Shown here: positions 32,595 to 40,526 of the stretch, in pieces
Position numbering within the stretch: position 1 is the first letter of the stretch
Layout of the letters: every line of letters begins with the position of its first letter
Assembly (NCBI GenBank): GCA_011049175.1
Contig: DSCJ01000126.1
Location: 1-40,964 of the forward strand
Source of the DNA: Bacteroidota bacterium
Lineage (GTDB): Bacteria > Bacteroidota > Bacteroidia > Bacteroidales > VadinHA17
Reading direction: 5' to 3'
Length of the DNA stretch: 40,964 nucleotides
Translations under genes and position numbers: made by a program
The notes under the pieces: model-generated
Database searches by the model: none
The model's input: the letters and a program-made list of their open reading frames with translations, nothing else
Told to the model about the DNA's origin: nothing

Positions 32595-34027
32595 TGGAGA
32601 AATGGATCGACATACTGGAATTCATACTGTACAACTTCATCTTTGTCCTTACGGTCATTATATTCTCCGCCTATGTGATCCTGGCCGTGTTTTCAGCGGT
32701 GATGCTAACCCGCTACCTGCGAAAGAACAGCTATGTGGATTACAACTCCATCATCCTGGCCCCGTTGATCCCCACCATTTCAGTCATTGCCCCGGCCTAC
32801 AACGAAAGCAAATCCATTGTGGCCAATATCAGGGCCCTGCTTTCGCTCTATTATAACGATTTCGAAGTGATCGTGGTGAACGACGGAAGCAAGGACGATA
32901 CACTGGAAAAGATCATCGATGCCTATGATCTGGAACGGGTGAATTATTTCTTCGATTACCGGATTCCCTGCAAAAGGATCCGGGGAGTGTACAAATCCAG
33001 AAACCGTTCTTTCAAAAAACTTACGGTCATTGATAAGGTGAACGGGGGCAAGGCCGATTCCCTGAATGCCGGCATCAACGTATCGAAAAACAAGCTGGTG
33101 GTCAGTATCGATGCCGATTCGATCATGGAACCCGATGCCCTGCTGAAAATGGTTAAACCCTTTCTGGAGGAAAAAGGCAAAAAAGTGATCGGTACCGGCG
33201 GGGTGCTCCGCATTGCCAATTCATGTGAGATCGAGGGCGGACTGGTACGCCGGGTACACCTTCCCGGTAATTTCCTGGCCCGGGTGCAGGTGCTGGAGTA
33301 CACCCGCGCTTTCCTGATGGGAAGGATGGCCTGGGCCAGGCTCGACGGGTTGCTGCTGATATCGGGCGCCCTGGGGATGTTCGACAGGGAAGTCATGATC
33401 CGTGCCGGAGGATATAGTACCGAAACGGTGGGCGAAGACATGGAACTGGTGGTACGGATGCGCCGGCTGATGGCCGAGGAAAAAGTACCCTATGAAGTGA
33501 CCTATATACCCGATCCCCTGTGCTGGACCGAAGTGCCCGAAAGAATGCGCATTCTGGGCCGGCAACGGAACCGCTGGACCAGGGGCACCGCAGAAACCCT
33601 GTGGCTGCACCGGAAGATATTCCTGAATCCCCGGTACGGCAAGTTCGGTATGCTGGGATATACCTACTGGTTTTTCTTCGAATGGCTGGCTCCCCTGGTG
33701 GAGTTCTTCGGGCTGATCTATTTCGGTATACTGGCCGTGCTGGGGCATATCAACTGGTCGTTCTTCCTCCTCCTGCTGGGGTTTGTCTATACCTTTGCGG
33801 TTTCTCTTTCCATCTGGGCCGTGCTGTTCGAGGAAATGACCTTCCATAAATACGAAAAAAAACGCGATGTGTTCAAGCTGATCGGCACGGCTTTCCTGGA
33901 ACCTTTCTTTTACCACCCGCTCACCGTTCTCTGGGCTGTGAAGGGCAATTACGACTTCTTTATCGGTAAAAAAAGCTGGGGGAAGATGGAACGGACCGGT
34001 TTTGAAAAACCGAAAAATACTGTCTGA
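32594..34027 (+). CDS. Processive GT2 glycosyltransferase (PgaC/BcsA-like core)
   Basis: The 477-residue inner-membrane enzyme has an N-terminal helix (about 13-40), then a GT-A domain with PAYNESKSIVANIRALLSL, Asp97 (VVNDGSKDD), DAD at 173-175, acceptor motif GED at 280-282 and QRNRW at 324-328. Three or four C-terminal helices follow. D, DxD, ED and QxxRW together mark processive synthases that make and translocate beta-linked polysaccharide from a nucleotide sugar. There is no PilZ domain for c-di-GMP. The sugar is unknown; poly-GlcNAc-like is possible. The gene overlaps the HEAT gene by one base, and a nitrilase gene follows 12 bp later. Confidence 0.93.
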   Translation: MEKWIDILEFILYNFIFVLTVIIFSAYVILAVFSAVMLTRYLRKNSYVDYNSIILAPLIPTISVIAPAYNESKSIVANIRALLSLYYNDFEVIVVNDGSKDDTLEKIIDAYDLERVNYFFDYRIPCKRIRGVYKSRNRSFKKLTVIDKVNGGKADSLNAGINVSKNKLVVSIDADSIMEPDALLKMVKPFLEEKGKKVIGTGGVLRIANSCEIEGGLVRRVHLPGNFLARVQVLEYTRAFLMGRMAWARLDGLLLISGALGMFDREVMIRAGGYSTETVGEDMELVVRMRRLMAEEKVPYEVTYIPDPLCWTEVPERMRILGRQRNRWTRGTAETLWLHRKIFLNPRYGKFGMLGYTYWFFFEWLAPLVEFFGLIYFGILAVLGHINWSFFLLLLGFVYTFAVSLSIWAVLFEEMTFHKYEKKRDVFKLIGTAFLEPFFYHPLTVLWAVKGNYDFFIGKKSWGKMERTGFEKPKNTV

Positions 34028-34039
34028 AAACTTTACCAG

Positions 34040-34819
34040 ATGAATATCCTGAAAATATCCATCGTACAGGCCGGTCTTTTCTGGGAAGCCCCGGAAAAGA
34101 ACCGGGAACATTTCAGCCGGGTGTGTCAGCGCCTGGCCGGAAAAACACACCTGATCCTATTGCCCGAGATGTTCACCACGGGCTTTTCCATGGAACCCGC
34201 CAGGCTGGCTGAAACCATAAACGGTACCACCGTAAAATGGATGCAGAAAACGGCTGAAAAAACGGGAGCCGCCATTACCGGAAGCCTCATTATCCGGGAA
34301 AACGGCAATTATTTCAACCGCCTGGTGTGGGCTTCCCCGGGGGAAAGGATAGCGGTTTACGACAAACGTCACCTTTTCAGGATGGGAGAGGAACACCGGC
34401 ATTATTCGGCCGGAAAGGAACGTCTGGTGGTTTCATACCGGGAATGGAGAATCTGCCCCCTGATCTGCTACGACCTGCGTTTTCCGGTATGGTCGCGTAA
34501 CCGGGGGGAGTACGACCTGTTGCTGTATGTAGCCAACTGGCCGGCACCACGCAGGGAGGTATGGCTGACTTTGCTAAAGGCCCGGGCCCTGGAAAACCAG
34601 TGTGTGGTTGCCGGAGTGAACCGTACCGGGAAAGATGGCAGGGGTATTGAATATTCAGGCGATTCCATGGTGGTGGATGCCCGGGGGAAAATCCTTAGCC
34701 ATTTGACAGAGAAAGAAAACCGTGCGGAAACGGTTTCCCTTTCCATAGACGAACTCCGTGAGTTCAGAAAAAAATTCCCCGTGCTTTCCGATGCCGATGA
34801 CTATGTCCTGAAAGTTTAA
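34040..34819 (+). CDS. Carbon-nitrogen hydrolase, omega-amidase (YafV/NIT2) type
   Basis: The 259-residue nitrilase-superfamily enzyme has the full catalytic set: Glu in LLPEMFTTGFSM, Lys in YDKRHLFRMGEE, and Cys in PLICYDLRFPVWSRN. The TTGFSM and YDLRFP surroundings fit the YafV/NIT2 omega-amidases, which hydrolyse 2-oxoglutaramate or 2-oxosuccinamate in a repair or salvage step after glutamine transamination. It is cytoplasmic. It begins 12 bp after the GT2 gene and may ride on the same transcript, but nothing links it to glycan synthesis. A hairpin overlaps its stop codon. Confidence 0.92.
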   Translation: MNILKISIVQAGLFWEAPEKNREHFSRVCQRLAGKTHLILLPEMFTTGFSMEPARLAETINGTTVKWMQKTAEKTGAAITGSLIIRENGNYFNRLVWASPGERIAVYDKRHLFRMGEEHRHYSAGKERLVVSYREWRICPLICYDLRFPVWSRNRGEYDLLLYVANWPAPRREVWLTLLKARALENQCVVAGVNRTGKDGRGIEYSGDSMVVDARGKILSHLTEKENRAETVSLSIDELREFRKKFPVLSDADDYVLKV

Positions 34820-34842
34820 AAGAAGAATTTGTAAACTTTTCG
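34811..34842 (+). terminator. Possible terminator overlapping the nitrilase stop
   Basis: AAAGTTTA (34811-34818) pairs exactly with TAAACTTT (34832-34839), and one more T follows before CG. The stem is AT-rich and the U-tract is short, so termination strength is uncertain. Confidence 0.45.
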
Positions 34843-34878
34843 ATCAGTAAATCATAAAAAGCAGCATTCATAAATAAT

Positions 34879-34926
34879 ACTACGTAGTTAACTACGTAGA
34901 TAACTACGTAGGTTACTACGTAGTTA
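34879..34926. repeat. 4 x 12-bp tandem array of TACGTA palindromes
   Basis: Four head-to-tail 12-mers run without gap: ACTACGTAGTTA, ACTACGTAGATA, ACTACGTAGGTT, ACTACGTAGTTA. The core ACTACGTAG is invariant, and CTACGTAG is a perfect palindrome. Only the last three bases vary. The array lies between the convergent nitrilase and crtI genes, just where base composition drops. It could be a set of protein-binding sites, a slippage-prone microsatellite, or a remnant of an integration event. No gene start is close enough for an obvious promoter role. Confidence 0.85.
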
Positions 34927-34932
34927 GCTTTT

Positions 34933-35043
34933 GCCTGCCGGAGGGGTGTGGAGTGGGGGCAGAGGTATCCTGGCGGCCCGATGATGGGGTTCCTGAGTGA
35001 TGAAAAGACTGTGGAACGGGCGATTGAGAATTAGACGGCAGGC
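34933..35043. repeat. GC-rich spacer bounded by 8-bp inverted repeats
   Basis: GCCTGCCG (34933-34940) and CGGCAGGC (35036-35043) are perfect inverted repeats around about 95 bases that are more GC-rich than the flanks. No open frame of interest lies inside. It may be a tiny non-autonomous element or chance; no target-site duplication is evident. Confidence 0.25.
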
Positions 35044-35066
35044 CGGTGTTATACGGGCACGGGCAA

Positions 35067-36554
35067 TTATTCCGGTATGCCTGCCATAAAATCATGGATA
35101 CGTTCCGCCGCCAATTTGGAACTGATAACCGCCATAGGCAAACCAGCTCCCGGAATGGTGGAAGCCCCAACATAAAAAACATTCCTGAATTTTTCGTCAT
35201 AATTTTTCGGGCGGAAGGCTCCTATTTGCCCCATGGTGTGCGATAATCCCAGTCCGGACCCCAGATACAGGTTAAACGCTCTTTCCCAGTCTTCGGGAGT
35301 GTATTCCATCTGACAAACAATATTTTCCGAAATATCTTCATGAATTCTTTCTGAAAAATCATCCAGAATACTCCGGATGATTTCCTGTTTATCAGACCAA
35401 TCCGGTTTATATTTTAAATTCGGTACAGGACAAACAAAAAACAAAGCTTCATGTCCTTCCGGGGCACAACCGGGATTGTGTTTTGAAAGAATATTGACAT
35501 AATAATAGGGTTTTTCCAGGGTGCCCGGATTTTTCATTACGTCTTGCGCATATTCTTCGTAATTATTGCCCAGAAAATAATTATGGTGCTCCAAATGGGG
35601 CAGCTTTTTATTGATCCCTACATAAAAGGTTAAATAGCCCATGGTCCAGCTCATTTTATTCAATCTTCCGGGAGAGAATTTTTTCCGCCTGAACACACTC
35701 CCCCTGAAAAATGCGGCATCGGCATTGATCACAAAAATATCCGACTTCCAGTCTTTGCCATGCTGGTCGGTTAATGACACCAGTTCACCCTTGTGGCTCT
35801 GGTAACCCACAATTTCCGTTTCGTAATGGAACGATACATCGAATTTTGATAATGCGTCAATCAGGCTGGTTACAATGGTGTACATTCCCCCTTTCACATT
35901 GTAATACCCGGTGTGAGTAAACTCAATATGCGAAAGCAAAGTGTATATCGCATTCGTATCAAAAGGGGTCCTGCCCAGAAAGAAGGCAATTAACGATACG
36001 ATCTGCCTGGCTTCTTTCGAATCAAAATAGGTGCTCACCTGTTTCCAGAAGCTCTTGAACAACACCGGAACGTGTTTAGGATTTACCTGCATTAAGGCTT
36101 GAAAATAAGCTGGAATACTGTTGAAATTTTGCTTTATCACAATATCCACTGTATCGTTATACAACTGTTCGCACTTTTTTAAATAAGCCGTGAACTTTTT
36201 TTTAAAATCCGGCTCAATTCCTTCAAACTGCCTGCTCAGTTTACCGATATCTTTATACAGAGAAAATTTTTTGTTACTTCCCCTGAAGTGAACGGTATAC
36301 AGCGGGTCGAGCTCAACAAACTCAAAAGGCATTTTCAGGCCGCAATCATTCACAAGTTCTACAAATTCATAGGGCATGCTAAAAAAGCTTGGGCCAATAT
36401 CAAAAGTAAACCCATCTTTTTTCAGCTGATTTAACCGCCCGCCCGGCTGCCTGTTTTTCTCAACAAATGTTACCCGGTACCCCCGGGAGGCCAGTCGTAA
36501 ACCGGCAGATAGTCCGCCTAATCCGGTTCCAACGATTATTACATGTTTATTCAT
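35067..36554 (-). CDS. crtI: Phytoene desaturase (CrtI/CrtN family)
   Basis: The 495-residue flavoprotein has the N-terminal dinucleotide-binding motif VGTGLGGLSAGLRLASRG (9-26), then EKNRQPGGR and the family stretch FTFDIGPSFFSMPYEF. Near the C-terminus it has VFYVGASTIPGAGLPMAVISSKLAAERI, the FAD-closing signature of CrtI-type desaturases. It should introduce the double bonds that turn colourless phytoene into coloured lycopene-type carotenoid. It is the last gene of the minus-strand carotenoid operon and overlaps the TPR gene by 8 bp. A desaturase of other carotenoid intermediates, such as CrtD, is the alternative; only one such gene is in the window. Confidence 0.9.
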   Translation of the reverse strand: MNKHVIIVGTGLGGLSAGLRLASRGYRVTFVEKNRQPGGRLNQLKKDGFTFDIGPSFFSMPYEFVELVNDCGLKMPFEFVELDPLYTVHFRGSNKKFSLYKDIGKLSRQFEGIEPDFKKKFTAYLKKCEQLYNDTVDIVIKQNFNSIPAYFQALMQVNPKHVPVLFKSFWKQVSTYFDSKEARQIVSLIAFFLGRTPFDTNAIYTLLSHIEFTHTGYYNVKGGMYTIVTSLIDALSKFDVSFHYETEIVGYQSHKGELVSLTDQHGKDWKSDIFVINADAAFFRGSVFRRKKFSPGRLNKMSWTMGYLTFYVGINKKLPHLEHHNYFLGNNYEEYAQDVMKNPGTLEKPYYYVNILSKHNPGCAPEGHEALFFVCPVPNLKYKPDWSDKQEIIRSILDDFSERIHEDISENIVCQMEYTPEDWERAFNLYLGSGLGLSHTMGQIGAFRPKNYDEKFRNVFYVGASTIPGAGLPMAVISSKLAAERIHDFMAGIPE

Positions 36555-37284
36555 CGTTTAATTTTTTTAATACCTGTGGATAAAGCTGATATCTGACCCA
36601 ATGGAAACGGGGTTCTGCAGAAAGTGTCTTTTCGCAATAGTACTTCGCTGTTAGATAATCTTCCATCTCCATACTGGCATGAATGATGGTGGCAAAAAGA
36701 TTAAGATAATTCCAGTTATGAACTGTTTCACCGGGTCGGCTTTCCATGAGCTTCAATGCATGTAAATAATGCTGCATGGCTTCTGTTTTCGATCCTCCGA
36801 ATATTCTGGGAGTAAAATAGGCAATATTGCCAAGCTGAATATGTCCCAGTGCATTTGACGGATCGGATTTTACCGCTTGCTTGGCATATTTAATACTTTC
36901 CGAACCGATAAAGGGAGCTTTTTGAGGGGATAATCCTATTTTATATCCGATAAAAGCGGCTTTGTATGCAAGCAACATGGATTCCTGATACTTCTGTTTC
37001 TGAAGATACCCGATCTGTTCTTCCGCTTTTTCCATATAGCGTTCGGCTTCCTTTTTTTTGTCACGATCTATGCACCAGGCAACGTAGCCATATTGATAAT
37101 TGATCAGGTCAAGCTTATCTTTATTCGTTTTACGCTGTACAGCATCAAGGGAATCCATCGCGCTTTTCCATGCAACCATGTCGCCGTTGATGTATGCGTG
37201 ATAGATTGTTATATGGCTTTGCCCCACCGAAGGAACCAGCAGAATACCGAAAAAAACTATGAGTAGATATTTCTTTCTTTCCAT
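36547..37284 (-). CDS. Secreted TPR-like protein in the carotenoid operon
   Basis: The 245-residue protein starts with a signal peptide (KKYLLIVFFGILLVPSVGQS). The rest is helical with TPR-like pairs (IKYAKQAVKSDPSNALGHIQLGNIAYF, TEAMQHYLHALKLMES, TAKYYCEKTLSAEPRF). It should lie in the periplasm. No enzymatic motif is seen. It overlaps the GT2 gene upstream by 28 bp and crtI downstream by 8 bp, so it is firmly part of the operon. It may help place or transport the finished carotenoid, or it may be unrelated to it. I know of no characterised carotenoid gene of this kind. Confidence 0.78.
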   Translation of the reverse strand: MERKKYLLIVFFGILLVPSVGQSHITIYHAYINGDMVAWKSAMDSLDAVQRKTNKDKLDLINYQYGYVAWCIDRDKKKEAERYMEKAEEQIGYLQKQKYQESMLLAYKAAFIGYKIGLSPQKAPFIGSESIKYAKQAVKSDPSNALGHIQLGNIAYFTPRIFGGSKTEAMQHYLHALKLMESRPGETVHNWNYLNLFATIIHASMEMEDYLTAKYYCEKTLSAEPRFHWVRYQLYPQVLKKLNDE

Positions 37285-38348
37285 GAATATTTTTTTTGTG
37301 TTTTAACCAGAAGGGCATTCACCATGATCTGTAAAAGAAAGATCAAATGAAAAGGGAACAACAGGGTATTCCGAAGGGCATTTTGCCTCGAGGTAAAAGA
37401 ATAGAGAAACTGAACTGAAATGATGCCCAGTATGTAATACAGGAAGGTTTCCCGCAGGGTGATGAGCACAGGAATAAAACCCTGCGCAGCTAACACCCAG
37501 AATAAAAAAGCCAGAACGGGGCTGTTCCCGAAAAACATGAACACGTTTTTGGAAAAACCATGGAATGATTCTCGATAGGATCGGTACATCCTGCATTGTA
37601 TTCTTTTCTCCCCTGTTAAACAAGCGATTTTGATCTTTTGTTCTTTCAGAAAGCGGGCAATGGAAATATCTTCCACAAAGGAACTTTTAAACAGCCTGTG
37701 GGGTTGCATTGTGTCATACGTGGCGGCATGAAACAACATGAACTGGCCGTTTGCTGCAGCATGTGATTTAAACGGCGAGATCCTCACAAAGATCAGAGGG
37801 AGGAGGGTTAGCAGAATGTAATGCATGACCGGCACAGAAAGCTTCTCTCCCGGGGTTCTTTGTATTTGTGTGGGGAAAATGGAAAGCAATCCCAAACGGT
37901 GCTTCTTCATAAATGCAACGGCATCCGCAATCATTCCTCCCTCGATCCTTACATCGGCATCAATGAACAGGTAGTATTTGCCGGTTGCCATTTGAGCCAG
38001 TTGATAACAGGCATGATTTTTACCCAACCAGCCCCGGGGCAGGCCCTGTGATTGCATCAGCCGGATCCTTTTATCCCGCCCTGAGAAATCCCTGACAACG
38101 TTTACCGTATGATCGGTCGACTGGTCATCAAAAACAAGGATCTCCAGATGCCGGTTGGGATATTTTTGAAGGTCGGAAAGCAAATAGCCAATATTCTCTT
38201 CCTCATTGCGGGCCGGGATTAATACTGAAATTACCTCTTCCTTTTCTGCTTCTGAAGAGGTGAGTTTTTGTCTGAAAACAAAGTTTATGAATACATTGAT
38301 GAACTGCATACCCAGGAAACACAATGATATATAGGCTGCATACAGCAT
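37257..38348 (-). CDS. GT2 glycosyltransferase, probable carotenoid glycosyltransferase
   Basis: The 363-residue membrane-bound GT2 has an N-terminal helix, then VLIPARNEEENIGYLLSDL, FDDQSTDHT, the motif GWLGKNHACYQLA, DADVRIE as DxD, and FVEDISIARFLK. Hydrophobic helices follow at about 275-350. LGKNHA plus this topology fits the CrtQ/CruC/HpnB-like branch, which glycosylates hydrophobic lipids such as carotenoids or hopanoids. With CruF-like and acyltransferase neighbours it should glycosylate a hydroxy-carotenoid in the inner membrane. Its start overlaps the stop of the acyltransferase gene by one base. Confidence 0.85.
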   Translation of the reverse strand: MLYAAYISLCFLGMQFINVFINFVFRQKLTSSEAEKEEVISVLIPARNEEENIGYLLSDLQKYPNRHLEILVFDDQSTDHTVNVVRDFSGRDKRIRLMQSQGLPRGWLGKNHACYQLAQMATGKYYLFIDADVRIEGGMIADAVAFMKKHRLGLLSIFPTQIQRTPGEKLSVPVMHYILLTLLPLIFVRISPFKSHAAANGQFMLFHAATYDTMQPHRLFKSSFVEDISIARFLKEQKIKIACLTGEKRIQCRMYRSYRESFHGFSKNVFMFFGNSPVLAFLFWVLAAQGFIPVLITLRETFLYYILGIISVQFLYSFTSRQNALRNTLLFPFHLIFLLQIMVNALLVKTQKKYSWKERNIYS

Positions 38349-38968
38349 TACGACACTTTTCCTTTTTGAATTTCTTTTGCCTGTGCATAAAACCTGTTGT
38401 ATTCCTGTTCAACAGGCAACTTTACTAGGTCTTTTGCCGGGAATGCCTTTAAATAGATAAAAAGGTTGGGTTTTGGATCAGAAAAATAATCAACCATATT
38501 GGCCACAAATAATACCTGTGTTTCTGGCAAGGTGTTTTTCAGGATTCGTTCCACGCCTTTTTCAAATTCCATAGCATCTTTATACAATGACTGGATCCGG
38601 CCCTGAGGAAACATGAAAACCATATTTTCCTTTTGATTTAGTATCTCAATGGTATAGTTGAGGCTTTCCATAATGCCCCGGGTTTTCTTTTTGACGGAGT
38701 AGCCCCCTGTATATTGAAAATACCAGTGTTTTTTCAGTTGTTCCTCCAGCATCATAAAATAAAACCTGCGCCGGATCACTTTTAAATTCAGGAACATGAT
38801 CCAGAAACCATCCCACCAGCTAATGTGGTTCGCAATGACGAAAACAGCATGACCGTTGTCTTTGAATTCCCCTTCAACAGCCACCGAATGAAAATTACGT
38901 TTCAGTAAAAAACGGGTAAGCCACTGAAACAGGGGGTATATAATAAAATGGTGCTTTGCTTTGATCAT
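38348..38968 (-). CDS. PlsC-type acyltransferase, probable carotenoid glycoside acyltransferase
   Basis: The 206-residue protein has the acyltransferase motif HxxxxD (NHISWWD, His48/Asp53) and FMFPQGRIQS in place of FPEGTRS, as in the 1-acyl-glycerol-phosphate acyltransferase superfamily. A membrane-associated N-terminus is likely. Normal PlsC proteins are longer and sit with lipid genes. Here it is 4 bp after the CruF-like gene and overlaps the GT2 gene, which points to acylation of the sugar on a carotenoid glycoside, as CruD does in Chlorobaculum and CrtO in Staphylococcus. A plain phospholipid acyltransferase cannot be excluded. Confidence 0.85.
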   Translation of the reverse strand: MIKAKHHFIIYPLFQWLTRFLLKRNFHSVAVEGEFKDNGHAVFVIANHISWWDGFWIMFLNLKVIRRRFYFMMLEEQLKKHWYFQYTGGYSVKKKTRGIMESLNYTIEILNQKENMVFMFPQGRIQSLYKDAMEFEKGVERILKNTLPETQVLFVANMVDYFSDPKPNLFIYLKAFPAKDLVKLPVEQEYNRFYAQAKEIQKGKVS

Positions 38969-38972
38969 GATT

Positions 38973-39629
38973 TCAGGTAATAAAAAAGGAAAGAATCAGA
39001 AAAAATACCAGCTGGCACATTAACAAAATGGCTGACAGGGGATTTTTTGTCTCAATATTCAGAATCCTGAACAGCAACACAAAACACCATCCTGTGACAT
39101 ACCATGCCACATAGTTCTTTATTGGTACGGTACCATTCTGCCAGAACCACATTTCCATTTCCGGTGCTACCTGCTCCAGAATAACATCATAAAGCAGCAT
39201 GATCAGCGGAGCTACAAACAGGATCCCCCCCTTTTTTATTTTCAGGAATTTTGCAATACCAGCAGAGGTGTATGTTAAAAACAGCCAGTTAATACCAATC
39301 AAAAGGGGCGTGTGCAAAATTTTGGGTCCCAGAGCACTGCCATAATGGTAAGATCCAAAGATATGGCCTGTATTGACACCGATTACTTCAATAAGAAACC
39401 CCAGAAGAAAAACCAGCAGGAACGCAAAAATATCCCTTTTTGAATACCTTGTATGATATACAGCCAGTAAATACGTGCTTAAACCAATGGCCAGAGGAGT
39501 AATGCGTATGAATACATCCCGGGTGAAAGGGATCAGAAAACCGGTCAGAGCAACGGTATAAAAGATGAGAATAAACTTTTTTACTTCTGCCAGTGGCAAT
39601 TTATTTTTAGGGTACAGATCCATCTGCAT
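38973..39629 (-). CDS. CruF-like carotenoid biosynthesis membrane protein (DUF422)
   Basis: The 218-residue protein has six to seven membrane helices. It carries the recognisable CruF/DUF422 stretch FLLGFLIEVIGVNTGHIFGSYHYGSALGPK, followed by TPLLIGINWLFLTY and LLYDVILEQVAPEM. CruF proteins hydrate the terminal 1',2' double bond of acyclic carotenoid ends, giving the tertiary hydroxyl that a glycosyltransferase then uses. It is somewhat shorter than typical CruF. The start may be the first or third codon (MQMD). It is second in the operon, 54 bp after crtB and 4 bp before the acyltransferase. Confidence 0.85.
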   Translation of the reverse strand: MQMDLYPKNKLPLAEVKKFILIFYTVALTGFLIPFTRDVFIRITPLAIGLSTYLLAVYHTRYSKRDIFAFLLVFLLGFLIEVIGVNTGHIFGSYHYGSALGPKILHTPLLIGINWLFLTYTSAGIAKFLKIKKGGILFVAPLIMLLYDVILEQVAPEMEMWFWQNGTVPIKNYVAWYVTGWCFVLLFRILNIETKNPLSAILLMCQLVFFLILSFFIT

Positions 39630-39683
39630 GATGTAACAGTAACGTTTACTTTGCCCAATTTGTGCCCGGTTTGATGCCTTGCG

Positions 39684-40526
39684 TTATATAAGCCGGGTTA
39701 CATACATGAATCCCACTTTGACAATGATCAGGTACTTACGCAGGTTCGAAAGGCGTATCCTTTCCGAAAGCAATTTCTCGGGAGAAGTATGCCTGATCTT
39801 TCGCAATAATCCTTTGAAGTAAAAATAGGCCAGTGCAACAGACAGCTTTGACCTGCCCGGCAATTGCCTTACGCCGGTCCATGCCTCCCGGAAGTCCATT
39901 TCAATGGACTTTTCAATGATTTGTTTTGTATGCGTATCAAGCTGATTGATAGCTGCCTCAGGAAAATACTTCCTGCCCAGTTTCATGGTATCATCCCTTA
40001 TATCCCGCAGGAAATTGACCTTCTGAAAGGCAGAGCCCAGTTTCTGAGCGGAACACTCCAGCCTGTTGTACAAATCCTGGTCCCCGTCGCAAAAAACCTT
40101 CAGGCACATCAAACCCACCACATCGGCAGAACCGTAAATGTAATTGTTCAAATCATCTGAACTGGTATAAGTTGTTTGTGACAGATCGTTTTTCATGCTT
40201 TTCATAAAAGCCTGAATGTGTTCCTGTTTGATATGGTATTTTTTAACCGTATCGGCAAAAGCGGTAAGGACGGTATTGATGCTGATGCCCTGTGTAATGG
40301 CGTAATTCAGTTCTTTATTCAATTCATCCAGTAAAAACGTTTGATCATATCCATGGAAGCTGTCAACAATTTCATCGGCCAGGCGCACAAATCCGTAAAT
40401 GGCATAAATGGCCCTTTTCTTTTCGTCTGGCAGGAATGAGGTTGCCAGTGAAAATGATGTGCTGTACTGATTTGTGATCAGTTTGGATATTCGGTAACAA
40501 TTTTCAAGGTAAAAATCTACACTCAT
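39684..40526 (-). CDS. crtB: Phytoene synthase
   Basis: The 280-residue enzyme condenses two geranylgeranyl diphosphates (or farnesyl diphosphates in CrtM-type enzymes) to the first carotene. Both Asp-rich Mg-diphosphate motifs are present: DEIVD at 51-55 (GFVRLADEIVDSF) and DIRDD at 175-179 (NFLRDIRDD). YSTSFSLATSFLP opens the active site, and YIYGSADVVGLMCL lies in the middle. It is the first gene of the operon, and the leader upstream carries an inverted repeat that may control all six genes. GGPP is the likelier substrate, but C30 synthesis cannot be excluded by eye. Confidence 0.93.
   Translation of the reverse strand: MSVDFYLENCYRISKLITNQYSTSFSLATSFLPDEKKRAIYAIYGFVRLADEIVDSFHGYDQTFLLDELNKELNYAITQGISINTVLTAFADTVKKYHIKQEHIQAFMKSMKNDLSQTTYTSSDDLNNYIYGSADVVGLMCLKVFCDGDQDLYNRLECSAQKLGSAFQKVNFLRDIRDDTMKLGRKYFPEAAINQLDTHTKQIIEKSIEMDFREAWTGVRQLPGRSKLSVALAYFYFKGLLRKIRHTSPEKLLSERIRLSNLRKYLIIVKVGFMYVTRLI

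Noticed and set aside
33221-34150. 309-residue minus-strand frame across the GT2 and nitrilase genes
   Set aside because: It spans two well-supported plus-strand genes with intact catalytic motifs and is rich in His, Gln and Pro.
34879-34926. Tandem array as a CRISPR
   Set aside because: The repeats are 12 bp and contiguous with no spacers, and no cas gene is present.
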